Below are positions 33,230 through 43,061 of a stretch of 64,000 nucleotides of DNA, in pieces. The position numbers were made by a program, and so were the translations under genes. Position 1 is the first letter of the stretch; the number at the start of each line of letters is the position of its first letter. The stretch lies in NCBI RefSeq assembly GCF_021582895.2, contig NZ_CP091139.2:496001-560000 (forward strand). The letters are read 5' to 3'. Origin of the DNA: Microbacterium elymi (GTDB lineage: Bacteria; Actinomycetota; Actinomycetes; Actinomycetales; Microbacteriaceae). The notes under the pieces were generated by a model that saw only the letters and a program-made list of their open reading frames with translations, ran no database searches and was not told the DNA's origin.

Positions 33230-33248
33230 GCTTTTCGGCGGCATGAGC

Positions 33249-33315
33249 GTCGCGCTATCGTTTCCCGCATTCGCGCCCGAAAGAATCACGCGCGAATGCA
33301 GAAGTCGATAGCGCG
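33249..33315. repeat. 50-bp dispersed element, copy 1, with nested inverted repeats
   Basis: Copy 1 (33249-33298) matches 33490-33539 at 47 of 50 positions. In this copy the inner arms GCATTCGCGC (33267-33276)/GCGCGAATGC (33290-33299) and outer arms CGCGCTATCG (33251-33260)/CGATAGCGCG (33306-33315) are both perfect 10-bp pairs, giving a 65-nt nested hairpin. Confidence 0.8.
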
Positions 33316-33353
33316 TGATCTCCGCAGAGTCATCCCACCGTCGAGATCCCCCA

Positions 33354-33392
33354 CTCATCCAGTCGATATCTCATCCAGTCGATATCTCATCC
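33354..33392. repeat. 16-bp tandem repeat, 2.4 copies
   Basis: CTCATCCAGTCGATAT occurs at 33354-33369 and 33370-33385, followed by CTCATCC. It is the most AT-rich part of the repeat mosaic and lies between the two copies of the 50-bp element. Confidence 0.85.
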
Positions 33393-33489
33393 CGGCGGTC
33401 CTTTCGCGCGGTCGATTCCCGCTCGCTGCTGATTCCCGTTCGCGCGGTCGATTTCCGGTCGCGCTGCCCCTTTTATCGATGCGATGACA

Positions 33490-33539
33490 GTCGCGCTATC
33501 GTTTCCCGCTTTCGCGCCCGAAAGAAACATGCGCGAATG
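33490..33539. repeat. 50-bp dispersed element, copy 2
   Basis: Same element as 33249-33298 with three substitutions. The inner arms are reduced to TTCGCGC (33511-33517)/GCGCGAA (33531-33537), and the outer arm on the right is missing. Confidence 0.8.
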
Positions 33540-33564
33540 GCGAAAACAGCAGCGCGAACCCAGC

Positions 33565-33835
<271 letters not shown>

Positions 33836-33844
<9 letters not shown>

Positions 33845-34756
33845 GTAGCGTCGAGGCCACGAAGAGCGCGACATCCGGAAGCCACATCCGGATGCGACGT
33901 CGGAAGCAGGCAGCGCGTGCGAGCAGCGTCACCCGGTCGGTCCACGGCGGATCCCGATGCGGACCTCGTCGCGCGCGCGGTGGCCGAGCTCCCGCGCCGG
34001 ACGCGCTTTCCGGTGGCCTTCGGCGGGATGCTGCGGGACGGCGCGGTGCACGTCAGCGCCGTCGCCGGCGCCCGCACCCGCCACCTGCAGGGCCTGATCG
34101 TGGCCGCTGGCCGCGGCCTCGGCGGGCGGGCGGTGGTCGAGACGCGCCCGCGGCTGACGCTGGACTATCGCACGGCCAAGGGCATCACCCACGACTACGA
34201 TCCGATGGTGCTCGGCGAGGGCATCGCCACCCTGTTCGCGGTGCCGGTGATCGTGGCCGGCAGTGCGCGCGGCGTGCTCTACTGCGGCTCGTGGGGACAG
34301 GCCCCGGTCAGCGACCTGGCCGCCCGCCCGGCCTTCGCGATCGCCGACGACCTCGCTGCCGACCTGCGGTCACAGGAGGACGCGCGCCGCACCGCGGACC
34401 AGACGATGGCGCCGGCGGTGCAGGAGGAGCTGCGCGAGACATACGCCGAACTGCGCCGCGTCGCCGCCGACGTGCAGGACCCGCAGCTGCGGGCACGGCT
34501 GACGCAGATCGAGACGCGGCTGGCCGCGCTGTCGGCCCCGAGTCCGGGAATCCGGCTCGATGCCGGGCTGTCTCCGCGCGAGATCGACGTGCTCGCCTGT
34601 GCGGCACTCGGTGCCACGAATGGCGACATCGCATTGTCCCTCGGATTGCGCGAGGGGACGGTCAAGTCCTATCTGGCCTCCGCGATGTCGAAATTGAATG
34701 CGTCGACCCGGTATTCGGCGGTGGCCACCGCCCGGCGTGCCGGAATCCTTCCTTGA
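33836..34756 (+). CDS. LuxR-type transcriptional regulator with GAF-like sensor domain
   Basis: About 306 residues. The middle forms a GAF-like domain (RTRFPVAFGGMLRDGAVHVS, YDPMVLGEGIATLFAVPVIV, GVLYCGSWGQ), then a helical linker, then a C-terminal LuxR/NarL helix-turn-helix: LSPREIDVLACAALGATNGD and LGLREGTVKSYLASAMSKLN. The start is uncertain: ATG 33836 or 33842, both inside the hexamer repeat. The last part of the gene uses more AT-rich codons than neighbours. Followed by lsr2 after 34 nt. Ligand and targets unknown. Confidence 0.88.
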
Positions 34757-34790
34757 CGCAATTGAATATCCGGCCGATAAGATATCCGTC

Positions 34791-35138
34791 ATGGCTCGCA
34801 AAATCATTCATCAGCTCGTCGACGACATCGATGGCGCCGTTCTGGACCCGGGATCGGGCCAGACCGTGCTGTTCTCGCTCGATGGCGTCGCATACGAGAT
34901 CGATCTGACCGACGAGCACGCCGCGCAGCTGCGTGACGCGCTGTCGTCGTATGTGTCGGCGGCGCGGGCCGTGTCCGGTCGCGGCGGTCGGCGCCCGACG
35001 CAGTCCGGCGGACGCCAGCGTGCCGGCCAGCGCGACTACGCTCCCATCCGCGCCTGGGCCAAGGAGAACGGCTTCACCGTCTCGGACCGCGGCCGGGTTC
35101 CGGCATCCGTCCTGGACGCCTACGACGCCGCGCACTGA
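34791..35138 (+). CDS. Lsr2-family nucleoid-associated protein
   Basis: A 115-residue H-NS-like xenogeneic silencer. The N-terminal dimerisation domain is MARKIIHQLVDDIDGAVLDP then FSLDGVAYEIDLTDEHAAQL; the C-terminal DNA-binding domain is YAPIRAWAKENGFTVSDRGR VPASVLDAYDAAH with the RGR AT-hook-like contact. Intact. The leader sequence 34757-34790 is AT-rich, which suits autoregulation, but that is inference. Convergent with the AhpD-like gene. Confidence 0.96.
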   Translation: MARKIIHQLVDDIDGAVLDPGSGQTVLFSLDGVAYEIDLTDEHAAQLRDALSSYVSAARAVSGRGGRRPTQSGGRQRAGQRDYAPIRAWAKENGFTVSDRGRVPASVLDAYDAAH

Positions 35139-35162
35139 CTCCCGCCGACCGTCCCGCCGACA

Positions 35163-35741
35163 TCACTGCGGCGCGGTCGGCTCGCCGAGTGAGAGCATCA
35201 GCCGGTTCGCCCAGTTGAAGAACGCGGCGGCGTGGATGACGTCGGCGATCGCCAGATCGTCCAGCCCCACGTCTCGCAGCGCCCGCACATGTGCGGTGCC
35301 GAACACCGGCGGCGTGGCCGTCAGTGCGGCGGATGCCTCGATGACAGCCGTCCAGCGGGGGTCCTGAGCGCCGTCGATCCCCTCGTCCAGCAGGCGCTGC
35401 ACATCGTCGCGGCGCTTGGAGTGGAACGACGCGAAGCGGGAGTGCACCGACGCGCAGAACAGGCAGCCGTTCACACGGGATGCCGTGGCGGCGGCCAGTT
35501 CGCGCTCGGCCCGTCCGAGTCCGGCATCCTCGTTGTAGAAGATGTCGTTGTCGGCCCGGGTGCGCGCGCCGAGGATCGCCGGGTCGCGCACGAGCAGGCG
35601 GAAGTACGGGTTCGACGCGCGCGAGCGCTCCACCAGCGCGGCGTAATGCTCGTCGGTCAGTTCTTCCTCGGGCAGCGGCGGCAGCCACGGCGCCCAGCCC
35701 AGCATGTCCTGGGTGAAAGTGTTCACGGCGGGTGCGGGCAT
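35163..35741 (-). CDS. alkylhydroperoxidase-domain protein, Avi_7169-like
   Basis: 192 residues of the CMD/AhpD superfamily. The redox motif is CLFCASVHSRF (CxxCxxxH), the peroxidatic/resolving pair of AhpD, preceded by RAERELAAATASRVNG. Long N-terminal part (FTQDMLGWAPWLPPLPEEEL) matches the peroxidase-like Avi_7169 family, known to co-occur with Avi_7170-like CMD proteins and luciferase-like monooxygenases. Start ATG 35741 after CCAGGAGGCCTGACC. Last gene of the operon, 2 nt after the CMD gene. Reaction unknown. Confidence 0.88.
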   Translation of the reverse strand: MPAPAVNTFTQDMLGWAPWLPPLPEEELTDEHYAALVERSRASNPYFRLLVRDPAILGARTRADNDIFYNEDAGLGRAERELAAATASRVNGCLFCASVHSRFASFHSKRRDDVQRLLDEGIDGAQDPRWTAVIEASAALTATPPVFGTAHVRALRDVGLDDLAIADVIHAAAFFNWANRLMLSLGEPTAPQ

Positions 35742-35743
35742 GG

Positions 35744-36344
35744 TCAGGCCTCCTGGAGGGCACGCAGGCCGGCGACCACGCGCAAGCTGGAAGTGGACGA
35801 ACGAGACGAGCTGCGAGAGCGTGACGATGCCGGTGTCGGACCACCCGGCCTCGCCGAGCCGTCCCAGTGCCGCGCGATCGGCATCCCGCGGCCGATAAGT
35901 CAGCAGATGCGCGTGCTCCAGCGCGGCGGCCAACCGCCCGCCGACCGTCGCGCGCAGCGGCGCGGACGCGGTCCAGTGCGGACCGTCCTCGTCCTCGATA
36001 CTGAGCGGACCGGGCGGATACGCGCCGTACGGGCCGATGGCGACCGCCTCCGGCAGCGCGGTCTCGAGCGCGGCATCCACGTCCGGGGCGGCCTCGGCCA
36101 GTGCCCGGCGGTGCGGCTCCGCCGTCGCGGCCGCCCCGGCGAGGGCGGCGGTCCACGCCGCGATGGTGTGTCGCTCGATCACCGACACCTGGCTCGCGTC
36201 GGTGGGGACGAACAGCGCGGTGTGCGCGAGCTGGGCGTTCTCCCGCGCGGCGGGCCGGGCCCGTCGCAGCGCGTCGGCGTCGGATCCCGCACCGATCCCG
36301 GCGAGCGCGTCGATCACATCCGGCGCGTCTGTCCCGGCGCTCAT
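35744..36344 (-). CDS. CMD-domain protein, Avi_7170-like (apparent frameshift)
   Basis: About 199 residues, related to carboxymuconolactone decarboxylase/AhpD but without a CxxC pair: AQLAHTALFVPTDASQVSVI, ERHTIAAWTAALAGAAATAE, ALGRLGEAGWSDTGIVTLSQ, LVSFVHFQL. It fits the Avi_7170 family that accompanies Avi_7169. An extra base at 35784 (ACGCGCAAGCTGG) shifts the last 13 residues; corrected they read RVVAGLRALQEA. Start overlaps the monooxygenase stop by 4 nt. Confidence 0.85.
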
Positions 36345-37380
36345 CCGCGTCCTCCCACCGGTGCGGCGGCCCGCGCGCCGGCCGGCGCCCAGCCGAGGGC
36401 GGGCGCGACGGTGCCGGCGATCAGCTGGATCGATCGCACCACCAGCTCGTGCGCGGGATCGACCGGATGCGCCTGGAAGACGATGTCGCTCGCCTCCCGC
36501 AGCACCGCGTCCGACGCCAGCTGCGCGATCACCTCGTCCGGCGTGCCGATGTGCACGTCCAGGATGGCCAGCGCCTGCGCAGTGGTCGCCCCGGACGGGA
36601 TCTCCACCCGCTCGCAAGCGCATACGGCAGCGCCCGCTCGAGCCCGCGTTCGGCCAGGGCGCGTGCGGTGACCCGGTCGTCGGTGACGAACACACTGCGC
36701 GAGGCGAAGACGCGAGGACGGATGCCGGGGGCAGCGCCTCGCGGTACGCCTGGACGATCGGGGCCTGCACGGTGGACAGGTCCGGCTCGCCGTCGGTGCG
36801 GGGCTGGGTGCGCGAGAGCATGAGCCCGTGGCCGGCCGCGCCGATCCGCGCCGCGCCGGAGGCGGAGAACGTCGCCTCCCACAGCGTGGCGCGCAGCTCG
36901 GGCGCCGCCGGGTAGAGGGCGCCGCCGTCCGCGGTCAGCGTGGCCCCGGCCAGCGCCTCGTCCAGCCGGCGCAGATGATCCTGGTAGATCGCGGGGCGCT
37001 GCCCGGATCCTGATCGAACGGTGCGAACGCGCTGGGCGTGCCGCCGCTGCCCACGCCGAGTTCGAACCGGCCGCCGGACAGCCGCGCCAGCACCGCGGCA
37101 TCCTCCGCCACCCGCAGGGGGTGGTCCAGCGGGAGCGTGACGATGCCGGTGCCGAGCGTGATCCGGCGTGTGAGGGCGGCGGCGTAGCCGAGCAGCACGA
37201 ACGGCGAGGGCAGCCGCCCTCGTCGCGGTGGAAGTGGTGCTGGGCCACCCAGGCGGTGTCGTAGCCGACGCGCTCGGCCGCTGCGATCTGCTCCACCGCG
37301 AAGCGGTAGCGATCCGCGGCGGGCGCGTCCTCGAGGACCCGGGTGAAGAACCCCAGTCGCTGACGGTCGGTAAGTGTCAT
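36341..37380 (-). CDS. FMN-dependent luciferase-like monooxygenase, KPN_01858-like (apparent frameshifts)
   Basis: About 346 residues with the bacterial luciferase fold. Motifs: RVGYDTAWVAQHHFHRDEGG, ITLGTGIVTLPLDHPLRVAE, GGRFELGVGSGGTPSAF, and near the C-terminus IGTPDEVIAQLASDAVLREA. Such enzymes use FMNH2 and O2 to cleave C-S, C-N or related bonds. Frames shift near 37215, 37010, 36732 and 36615. Start ATG 37380 overlaps the livF stop (ATGA). Its linkage to a Liv-type transporter suggests it oxidises an imported small organic compound. Confidence 0.88.
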
Positions 37381-38100
37381 CTGTTCCTCCCGAGGTAGGC
37401 CTCTTGGATGTGCGGGTCGTCCAGCAGCGCGTCGGCCGGCCCGGCCAGGGCGATCTCGCCGGTGGCCAGCACGTAGCCGCGCTCGGCGATCGACAGGGCC
37501 AGCTCGGCCTGCTGCTCGACCAGCAGCACCGCCACGCCGAGTTCGACGTTCAGCCGCACGATCTCGTCGAGCACCTGGTCGACGAGCTTCGGCGACAGCC
37601 CCATGGTGGGCTCGTCCATGCAGATCAGCCGCGGCCGGCTCATCAGCGCGCGGGCGAATGCGAGCATCTCGCTGCTCGCCGCCGGAGAGGGTGCCGGCGT
37701 GCTGGCGGCGCCGCTCGGCCAGCCGCGGGAAGTGCACGCGCATCCGCTCCACGTCGGCGGCGATCCCGTCGCGGTCGCGGCGGGTGTAGGCGCCGGCCAG
37801 CAGGTTCTCGTCGACCGTCATCTCCGGGAAGATGCGGCGCGACTCGGGCACGGACGCGATCCCGGCGGCGATCCGGGCGGGCGTGGGCAGGGTGGTGATC
37901 GGCCGCCCGTCGAACGCGATGGTGCCGGCACGCACCCGGTTCAGCCCGAGGATCGTCTTCATCGTGGTGGACTTGCCCGAGGCGTTGCCACCCAGAAGAC
38001 TCACGATCTCGCCCTCGCCGACATCCAGGCTCACCCCGCGCAGGGCGTGGAATGCGCCGTAGTACACGTCGACCGCATCCAGGCTCAGCAGCGCGTTCAT
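37377..38100 (-). CDS. branched-chain amino-acid-type ABC transporter ATPase LivF-like (apparent frameshift)
   Basis: About 240 residues. Walker A is LLGGNASGKSTTMKTILGLN, the Q-loop region follows, signature LSGGEQ, Walker B RPRLICMDEPTMGLSPKLVD and switch His replaced by LLVEQQAELAL, as usual for LivF. An extra base near 37672 (coding GAGCAGCGAGATGC for GAGCAGGAGATGC) breaks the frame right after LSGGEQ. Overlaps both neighbours by 4 nt. Confidence 0.93.
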
Positions 38101-38957
38101 GCGACGCCCTTCCGCTCGCGCCGTCGGCCGAGGTAGGCCTCGATGACCGCCGGCTCCCGGCGCACGTCGTCGGGCGAACCGGATGCCACGACCCGGCCGC
38201 CGTCCATCACGATGACCCGATCCGACAGGGTCATGACCAGATCGATCTTGTGCTCCACCAGCAGCATGGTCTGCCCCTGCGCCTTCAGCTCGAGGGCAAG
38301 CCTCGAGCACTTCGGCGGTCTCGCTCTGGTTCATCCCGGCCGTCGGCTCGTCCAGCACCAGGAGCGTCGGCTGCAAGCGCCAGGGCACGGGCGATCTCGG
38401 TGCGGCGCCGGTTGGCGTACGACAGGGTGTAGGCGAAGTCGTCGGCCCGCGGCTGCAGGCGCGACCCGAAGCGGCCGAGTTCGGCGTCGACGGCGGCCGA
38501 CATCCGTTCCTGCTCCCGGCGCGCGGCCGGCGTCGGCACCAGGGCGACGACGAGCTCGGCCACCAGCGCGATCCAGCGCAAGCCCGAACACGGTGGACAG
38601 CCGGCGGAACGGCCGGATCGCGGTGAGGGTGGAGTGCAGGCCGACCTCGACGTTGTCGCGCACCGACAGCGCGCCGAAGACCCGGCCGTTCTGGAACGTG
38701 CGGGCGATCCCCGCATCGGCGATCGCGGCCGGCCCCTTCCCGTCGATGCGCCGGCCCTCCAGCTCGATCTGGCCGGCGTCGGGTCGGAGCGTGCCGGCGA
38801 TCAGGTTCAGCGTGGTGGTCTTGCCCGACCCGTTGGGTCCGATGATCGAGACGACCTCGCCCCGATCCACCTGCAGGCTCACGTCGTCGACGGCCTGGAC
38901 GCCGGCGAACCGACGGTGCAGACCGGATGCCGCCAGCAGCGGCGTGCGCGCGCTCAT
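38097..38957 (-). CDS. branched-chain amino-acid-type ABC transporter ATPase LivG-like (apparent frameshifts)
   Basis: About 285 residues. Walker A IIGPNGSGKTTTLNLIAGTL; IARTFQNGRVFGALSVRDNV is the LivG Q-loop; the ABC signature is degenerate, YTLSYANRRRTEIARALAL; Walker B LLVLDEPTAGMNQSE; then MLLVEHKIDLVMTLSDRVIV. Three extra bases, each GCAAGC for GCAGC (near 38581, 38374 and 38292), keep the span divisible by three but break the middle. Overlaps livF and the permease by ATGA. Confidence 0.93.
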
Positions 38958-40770
38958 GCGCTCCTCACCCACAATCCCCCGGGACGGAACCGGACCACGA
39001 GGATCACCGCGAGGCCGTAGAGGATGACGCGCGCCTCCGGGGCGATGCGCAGCACCTCCATCGCGCCGATGAGCACGATCGAGCCGAGGACGGCGCCGAA
39101 CGGCGCGTTCACCCCGCCCAGCACGACGATCGTCAGCACGAGCAGCGACATGTTCAGGGAGAACACGTCGGGGTCGATGTACGTGTACTGGTAGGCCAGC
39201 AGCACGCCGCCGATCCCCGCGAAGAACGCCGAGACCGCGAATGCGAGCGCCTTGTAGTCGCGGCCGCGCACGCCCGAGGCGAGTACCGCCGTCTCATCCG
39301 AGCCGGTCGCCGAGATCACCCGGCCGAGGTGCGAGCGGCGCAGGCGGGTGACCACCAGCAGCGTGACCAGCAGCAGGACCACCGAGATGAGGTAGGACGC
39401 GAGCGGGGTGTTCAGACTGAGCGAGCCGATCGTCGGCGCCGGGATGCCGTAGAGCCCGTAGACGCCGCCGGTGATCGGCTCGGCGACCCGGATCAGGGCG
39501 ACGGTGACGATGCCCAGCCCCAGCGTGGCGATCGAGATGTAATGCCCCTTGACCCGCCACAGCGGCGCCGACAGCACCGACGCCACGACGGCGGCGACCA
39601 GGCCGCCGATCGGCAGCGCCGCCCAGAACGACCAGCCCAGGCTCATGGTCAGCAGCGCCGACGTGTACGCGCCCACGGCGATCGGCCCGGCCTGCCCGAG
39701 CGCGATCACCCCGGCCTGGCCGGTGGTCACCGTGAAGGCGACGGCGATCAGCGCGTAGACGGCCACCTGTGCGCCGACGGTGAGCAGATAGCGGTCGCCG
39801 AACAGCGGCATCAGCACGCCGCCGGCCACGATCGCCGCCACCACCGCCCACACCGGCAGGCGGATGGGTCGGCCGCGTCCGAGGAAGGTGCCGGTCAGCG
39901 GCTCGGCCGGGATCGCCGGGGTGCGGCCGAGGATCCCGCCCGGGCGGATCAGCAGCACGAGGATGAGCACCGTGAACGTGATGATGTCGTGCACGCCGTC
40001 GCCGAACCACGACACCGCGAACGCCTCGCCGACGCCGAGCAGGAATCCGCCGATCACCGCACCCGGGATCGAGCCCAGACCCCCCAGGGTCGCGGCCACG
40101 AACGCGGTCAGCCCCTGCGTGGTGCCCATGGTCGGCGAGACCGTGGAGGTGTACAGCGCCACGAACACACCTGCGAGTCCCCCAGGGCCGAGGCGATGAA
40201 GAACGAAAGGTTCTGGATCCGCCCGACCGGGATGCCCATCTGCAGCGCGGCATCCGGGTCCTGCGCGGTGGCCCGGATCGCCCGGCCGTTGCGGCCGAAC
40301 TTCAGGTAGGCCGCCAGCCCCGCCATCACCACGATCGTGATCGCGAACATGACCACGTCGGAGGTGCCCAGCCGCAGCCCGCCCAGCTGCAGGTTGCCGG
40401 TGGGCAGCACGTCGGGGAAGGGGCGCACCCGCGGTCCGAAGCCCCACTGCGACAGGCTGTCCAGGATCTGTGCGGCCGCATAGGTCGCCAGCAGCGCGGC
40501 GATCGGCAGATAGCGGGCCAGCGGACGGACCACGGTGATGTTTATCAGCACCCCCAGCAGGCCGGTCAGGGCCAGCACCGCGACCAGGGCGAGCGGGAAC
40601 GGCCAGGCGAGCTGGACGACGAAGAACCAGGCGAGCATCGCGCCGAGTCCGAACACGGACATGTGCGCGAAGTTCACCACGTTCGTCACCCCGAAGATCA
40701 GCGAGATCCCGATCGCCACCAGGGCGTACGCGTTGCCGTGCAGCAGGCCGGCGATGAAGGTGTCGAGCAT
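38954..40770 (-). CDS. fused LivH-LivM-type ABC permease (apparent frameshift)
   Basis: About 605 residues: an N-terminal LivH half (MLDTFIAGLLHGNAYALVAI, SLIFGVTNVVNFAHMSVFGL) continues without a stop into a LivM half (FTVTTGQAGVIALGQAGPIA, HYISIATLGLGIVTVALIRV). The usual separate livH and livM genes are thus one polypeptide with roughly 16-18 membrane segments. The frame breaks once near 40184 in a G run (-1), inside the LivH half, after FFIASALG. Ends FRPGGLWVRSA. Confidence 0.9.
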
Positions 40771-40777
40771 GGGCCGG

Positions 40778-41930
40778 TCACTCGTTGAGGACGAACGAGC
40801 CGTCCTTGAGGATGAGCTCCTTCAGCGAGGGGCTGTCCGGGCGCCGGGTCTGCGTGTCGAACGAGAACTCGCCCCACTGGATGCTGGGGAACGTGGTGGA
40901 CTCGGTGAGGCCCTTCAGCACGCCTTCACGGGTGGCCCCGCCGGTGCGCGCGGCCTGCACGATGGTGGTCAGCGCGTCGTACGCGTACACCGAGAAGTCG
41001 CCGGGCACCTCGCCGTCCCATTTCTTCTCGAACGCGGCCACGAACTTCTGCACGGCCGGGCTCGGGTCATCGGCCACGAACGCGCCCGAGATGATGTCTC
41101 CCTCGGCGGACTTGGCCGCGCTCTGGGTGAACTCGGGCACATTCTGCCCGCCGAAGAACGGTCCGTCGAAGCCGACGGCGCGCAGCTGGTTGGCCACCAG
41201 TGCGCCGTCCGGCCCGTACCCGATGTGCACCACGGCATCCGGATGCGCGTCCCGGGCCTGGATCAGGATCGGCCGGAAGTCCGTGCCGTCCGGCTGGAAT
41301 GCCGCCGACGAGACGATGTCCAGCCCGTCCTTGGCGGCGGCGTCCGTGAAGAAGCCGTACGCGCTCTTGCCCCAGTCGGTCTCCTGGTAGACCACGGCCA
41401 CCCTCTTGGCATACTTGCGCACGGTCTTCGCGTTCCAGTCCTGGAAGAAGTCCTGCGTCAGCGAGGTGCTCCACTGATACTTGCTGCCCTTGAGGGTGAA
41501 GTCGGGGTTGGAGTTGGTGAAGCCGAACTGGACGAGCTTGCCGGCGGTGTAGATGGGGCTGGCCGCGATGGACGCGTTGGAGGAGAAGTCGCCGAGCTCG
41601 GCGATGATGTCGTTGTCGGCGACGAACTTCTGCGCGATCGCGGTGGACTGCTTCGGGTCGGACTGGCTGTCCTCCCACTCCAGCCGCACCTGCTTGCCGT
41701 CCACTCCCCCGGCGGCGTTGATCTCGTCCAGGGCCACGGCGAACCCTTCCTTCCACAGGCGCCCGTAGTCGGCCAGTTCGCCGGTCAGCGGCGCGGACAC
41801 GCCGAAGGTGACGGTGTCGGAGGTCGTGTTCGCGCCGGTCGCCTGGGCCGAGAGGCTGCAAGCCGGCGAGGGCGCCGAGGGCGAGGATGCTGGCGCCGGT
41901 CAGCGCGATGCGGGAGATGATTCGGGGCAT
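40778..41930 (-). CDS. substrate-binding lipoprotein of the Liv-type ABC transporter (apparent frameshift)
   Basis: About 383 residues, periplasmic-binding-protein type I (LivJ/LivK-like). Signal peptide MPRIISRIALTGASILALGA followed by a lipobox LAGC once the extra T at 41860 (coding GGCTTGCAGC for GGCTGCAGC) is removed. Ligand domain: VSAPLTGELADYGRLWKEGF, FTNSNPDFTLKGSKYQWSTS, VYQETDWGKSAYGFF. The lack of hallmark branched-chain-binding residues and the downstream oxidative genes suggest a ligand other than Leu/Ile/Val. First gene of the operon. Confidence 0.93.
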
Positions 41931-42121
41931 GCCGCCGACGATAGGCCGACGTCGGGCCGCCGCGGCGCGCGTGTCCACGTGTGACTTTCAGTGACGCAAT
42001 GTGACGGCGGCCGTCCGACACATGCGCCGCGGACGCGGCCCGGCCGCTCTAGGCTGAGTGCCACACGTACCGACGACCCCGCACGTACCGACCCCGCACG
42101 TACCGACTGAGAGGCAGCCCG
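41931..42121. promoter_or_regulatory. divergent promoter region of the Liv/monooxygenase operon and cysK
   Basis: 191 nt between the livK-like start and cysK. Near 41975-42005 it contains GTCCACGTGTGACTTTCAGT GACGCAATGTGACGG, somewhat AT-richer than its surroundings, probably a promoter. Three direct copies of CACGTACCGAC occupy 42064-42107, just before cysK. Confidence 0.45.
42064..42107 (+). repeat. three direct repeats CACGTACCGAC before cysK
   Basis: Exact 11-mers at 42064-42074, 42082-42092 and 42097-42107, separated by CGACCCCG (partial) spacers of 7 and 4 nt. The last ends 14 nt before the cysK ATG, so they fall in the leader or promoter and overlap the ribosome-site region. Confidence 0.85.
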
Positions 42122-43060
42122 ATGGCCGGCATCCACAACGACATCACCACGGCGTTCGGCCAGACCCCGCTGGTGCGGCTGAATCGCCTCACCGATGGGC
42201 TCGCAGGCCACTGTGCTGGCCAAGCTCGAGTACTTCAACCCGGGCTCGAGCGTGAAGGACCGTCTGGGCATCGCCCTGGTCGATGCGGCCGAGAAGGCGG
42301 GCGCGCTGGCGCCCGGCGGCACGATCGTGGAGTCCACCAGCGGCAACACCGGCATCGCCCTGGCGCTGGTGGGCGCCGCACGCGGCTACCGCGTCGTGCT
42401 GACCATGCCGGCGTCCATGTCGAAGGAGCGGCGCATCCTGCTCAAGGCGTTCGGCGCCGAGATCGTCCTCACCGACCCGCACAAGGGCATGACCGGCGCC
42501 CTCGCCGAGGCGGAGAGGATCGTGGCCGAAACGCCCGGCAGCATCCTCGCCCAGCAGTTCTCCAGCCCCGCGAACGCGCAGATCCACCGCACGACGACCG
42601 CCGAGGAGATCTGGCGCGACACCGACGGCGAGGTCGACGTGTTCGTGGCCGGCGTCGGCACGGGCGGCACGATCACCGGCGTCGGGCAGGTGCTCAAGGA
42701 GCGCCGCCCGGGCGTGAAGGTGGTCGCCGTCGAGCCGTCCGCCTCGCCGCTGCTGGGCGAGGGCCACGCCGGCCCGGCCAAGATCCAGGGCATCGGCCCG
42801 AACTTCGTTCCCCCGTGCTGGACACGGAGGTGTACGACGAGGTGATCGGCGTCGAGTTCGAGGATGCGCTGCGGGTGTCCCGGGAGCTCGCGGCCCAGGA
42901 GGGGATCCTGGCCGGGATGTCGGCCGGCGCCGCGGTGTGGGCGGCGCTGCAGATCGCCGCGCGCCCGGAGAGCGCGGGCAAGAACATCGTGGTCATCGTG
43001 CCGGACACCGGCGAGCGATACCTGTCCACCGCCCTGTTCGAGGATCTGCGCGAGGACTGA
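42122..43060 (+). CDS. cysK: cysteine synthase A (O-acetylserine sulfhydrylase) (apparent frameshifts)
   Basis: About 312 residues, PLP-dependent; joins sulfide to O-acetylserine. PLP Lys in [20 protein letters not shown], substrate loop [23 protein letters not shown]-phosphate loop [30 protein letters not shown]. Two compensating indels: +1 at 42201 (GGCTCGCAGG for GGCTGCAGG) and -1 near 42812. The stop is 1 nt before the cysE ATG. Confidence 0.96.
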   Translation: MAGIHNDITTAFGQTPLVRLNRLTDGLAGHCAGQARVLQPGLEREGPSGHRPGRCGREGGRAGARRHDRGVHQRQHRHRPGAGGRRTRLPRRADHAGVHVEGAAHPAQGVRRRDRPHRPAQGHDRRPRRGGEDRGRNARQHPRPAVLQPRERADPPHDDRRGDLARHRRRGRRVRGRRRHGRHDHRRRAGAQGAPPGREGGRRRAVRLAAAGRGPRRPGQDPGHRPELRSPVLDTEVYDEVIGVEFEDALRVSRELAAQEGILAGMSAGAAVWAALQIAARPESAGKNIVVIVPDTGERYLSTALFEDLRED

Positions 43061-43061
43061 G

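Noticed and set aside
32753..33358. A 201-codon minus-strand reading frame rich in Arg/Ala/Thr across the repeat region
   Set aside because: It is an artefact of 27-bp and GC-rich repeats, overlaps a real gene, has no ribosome site and no domain; similar frames are open on the other strand.
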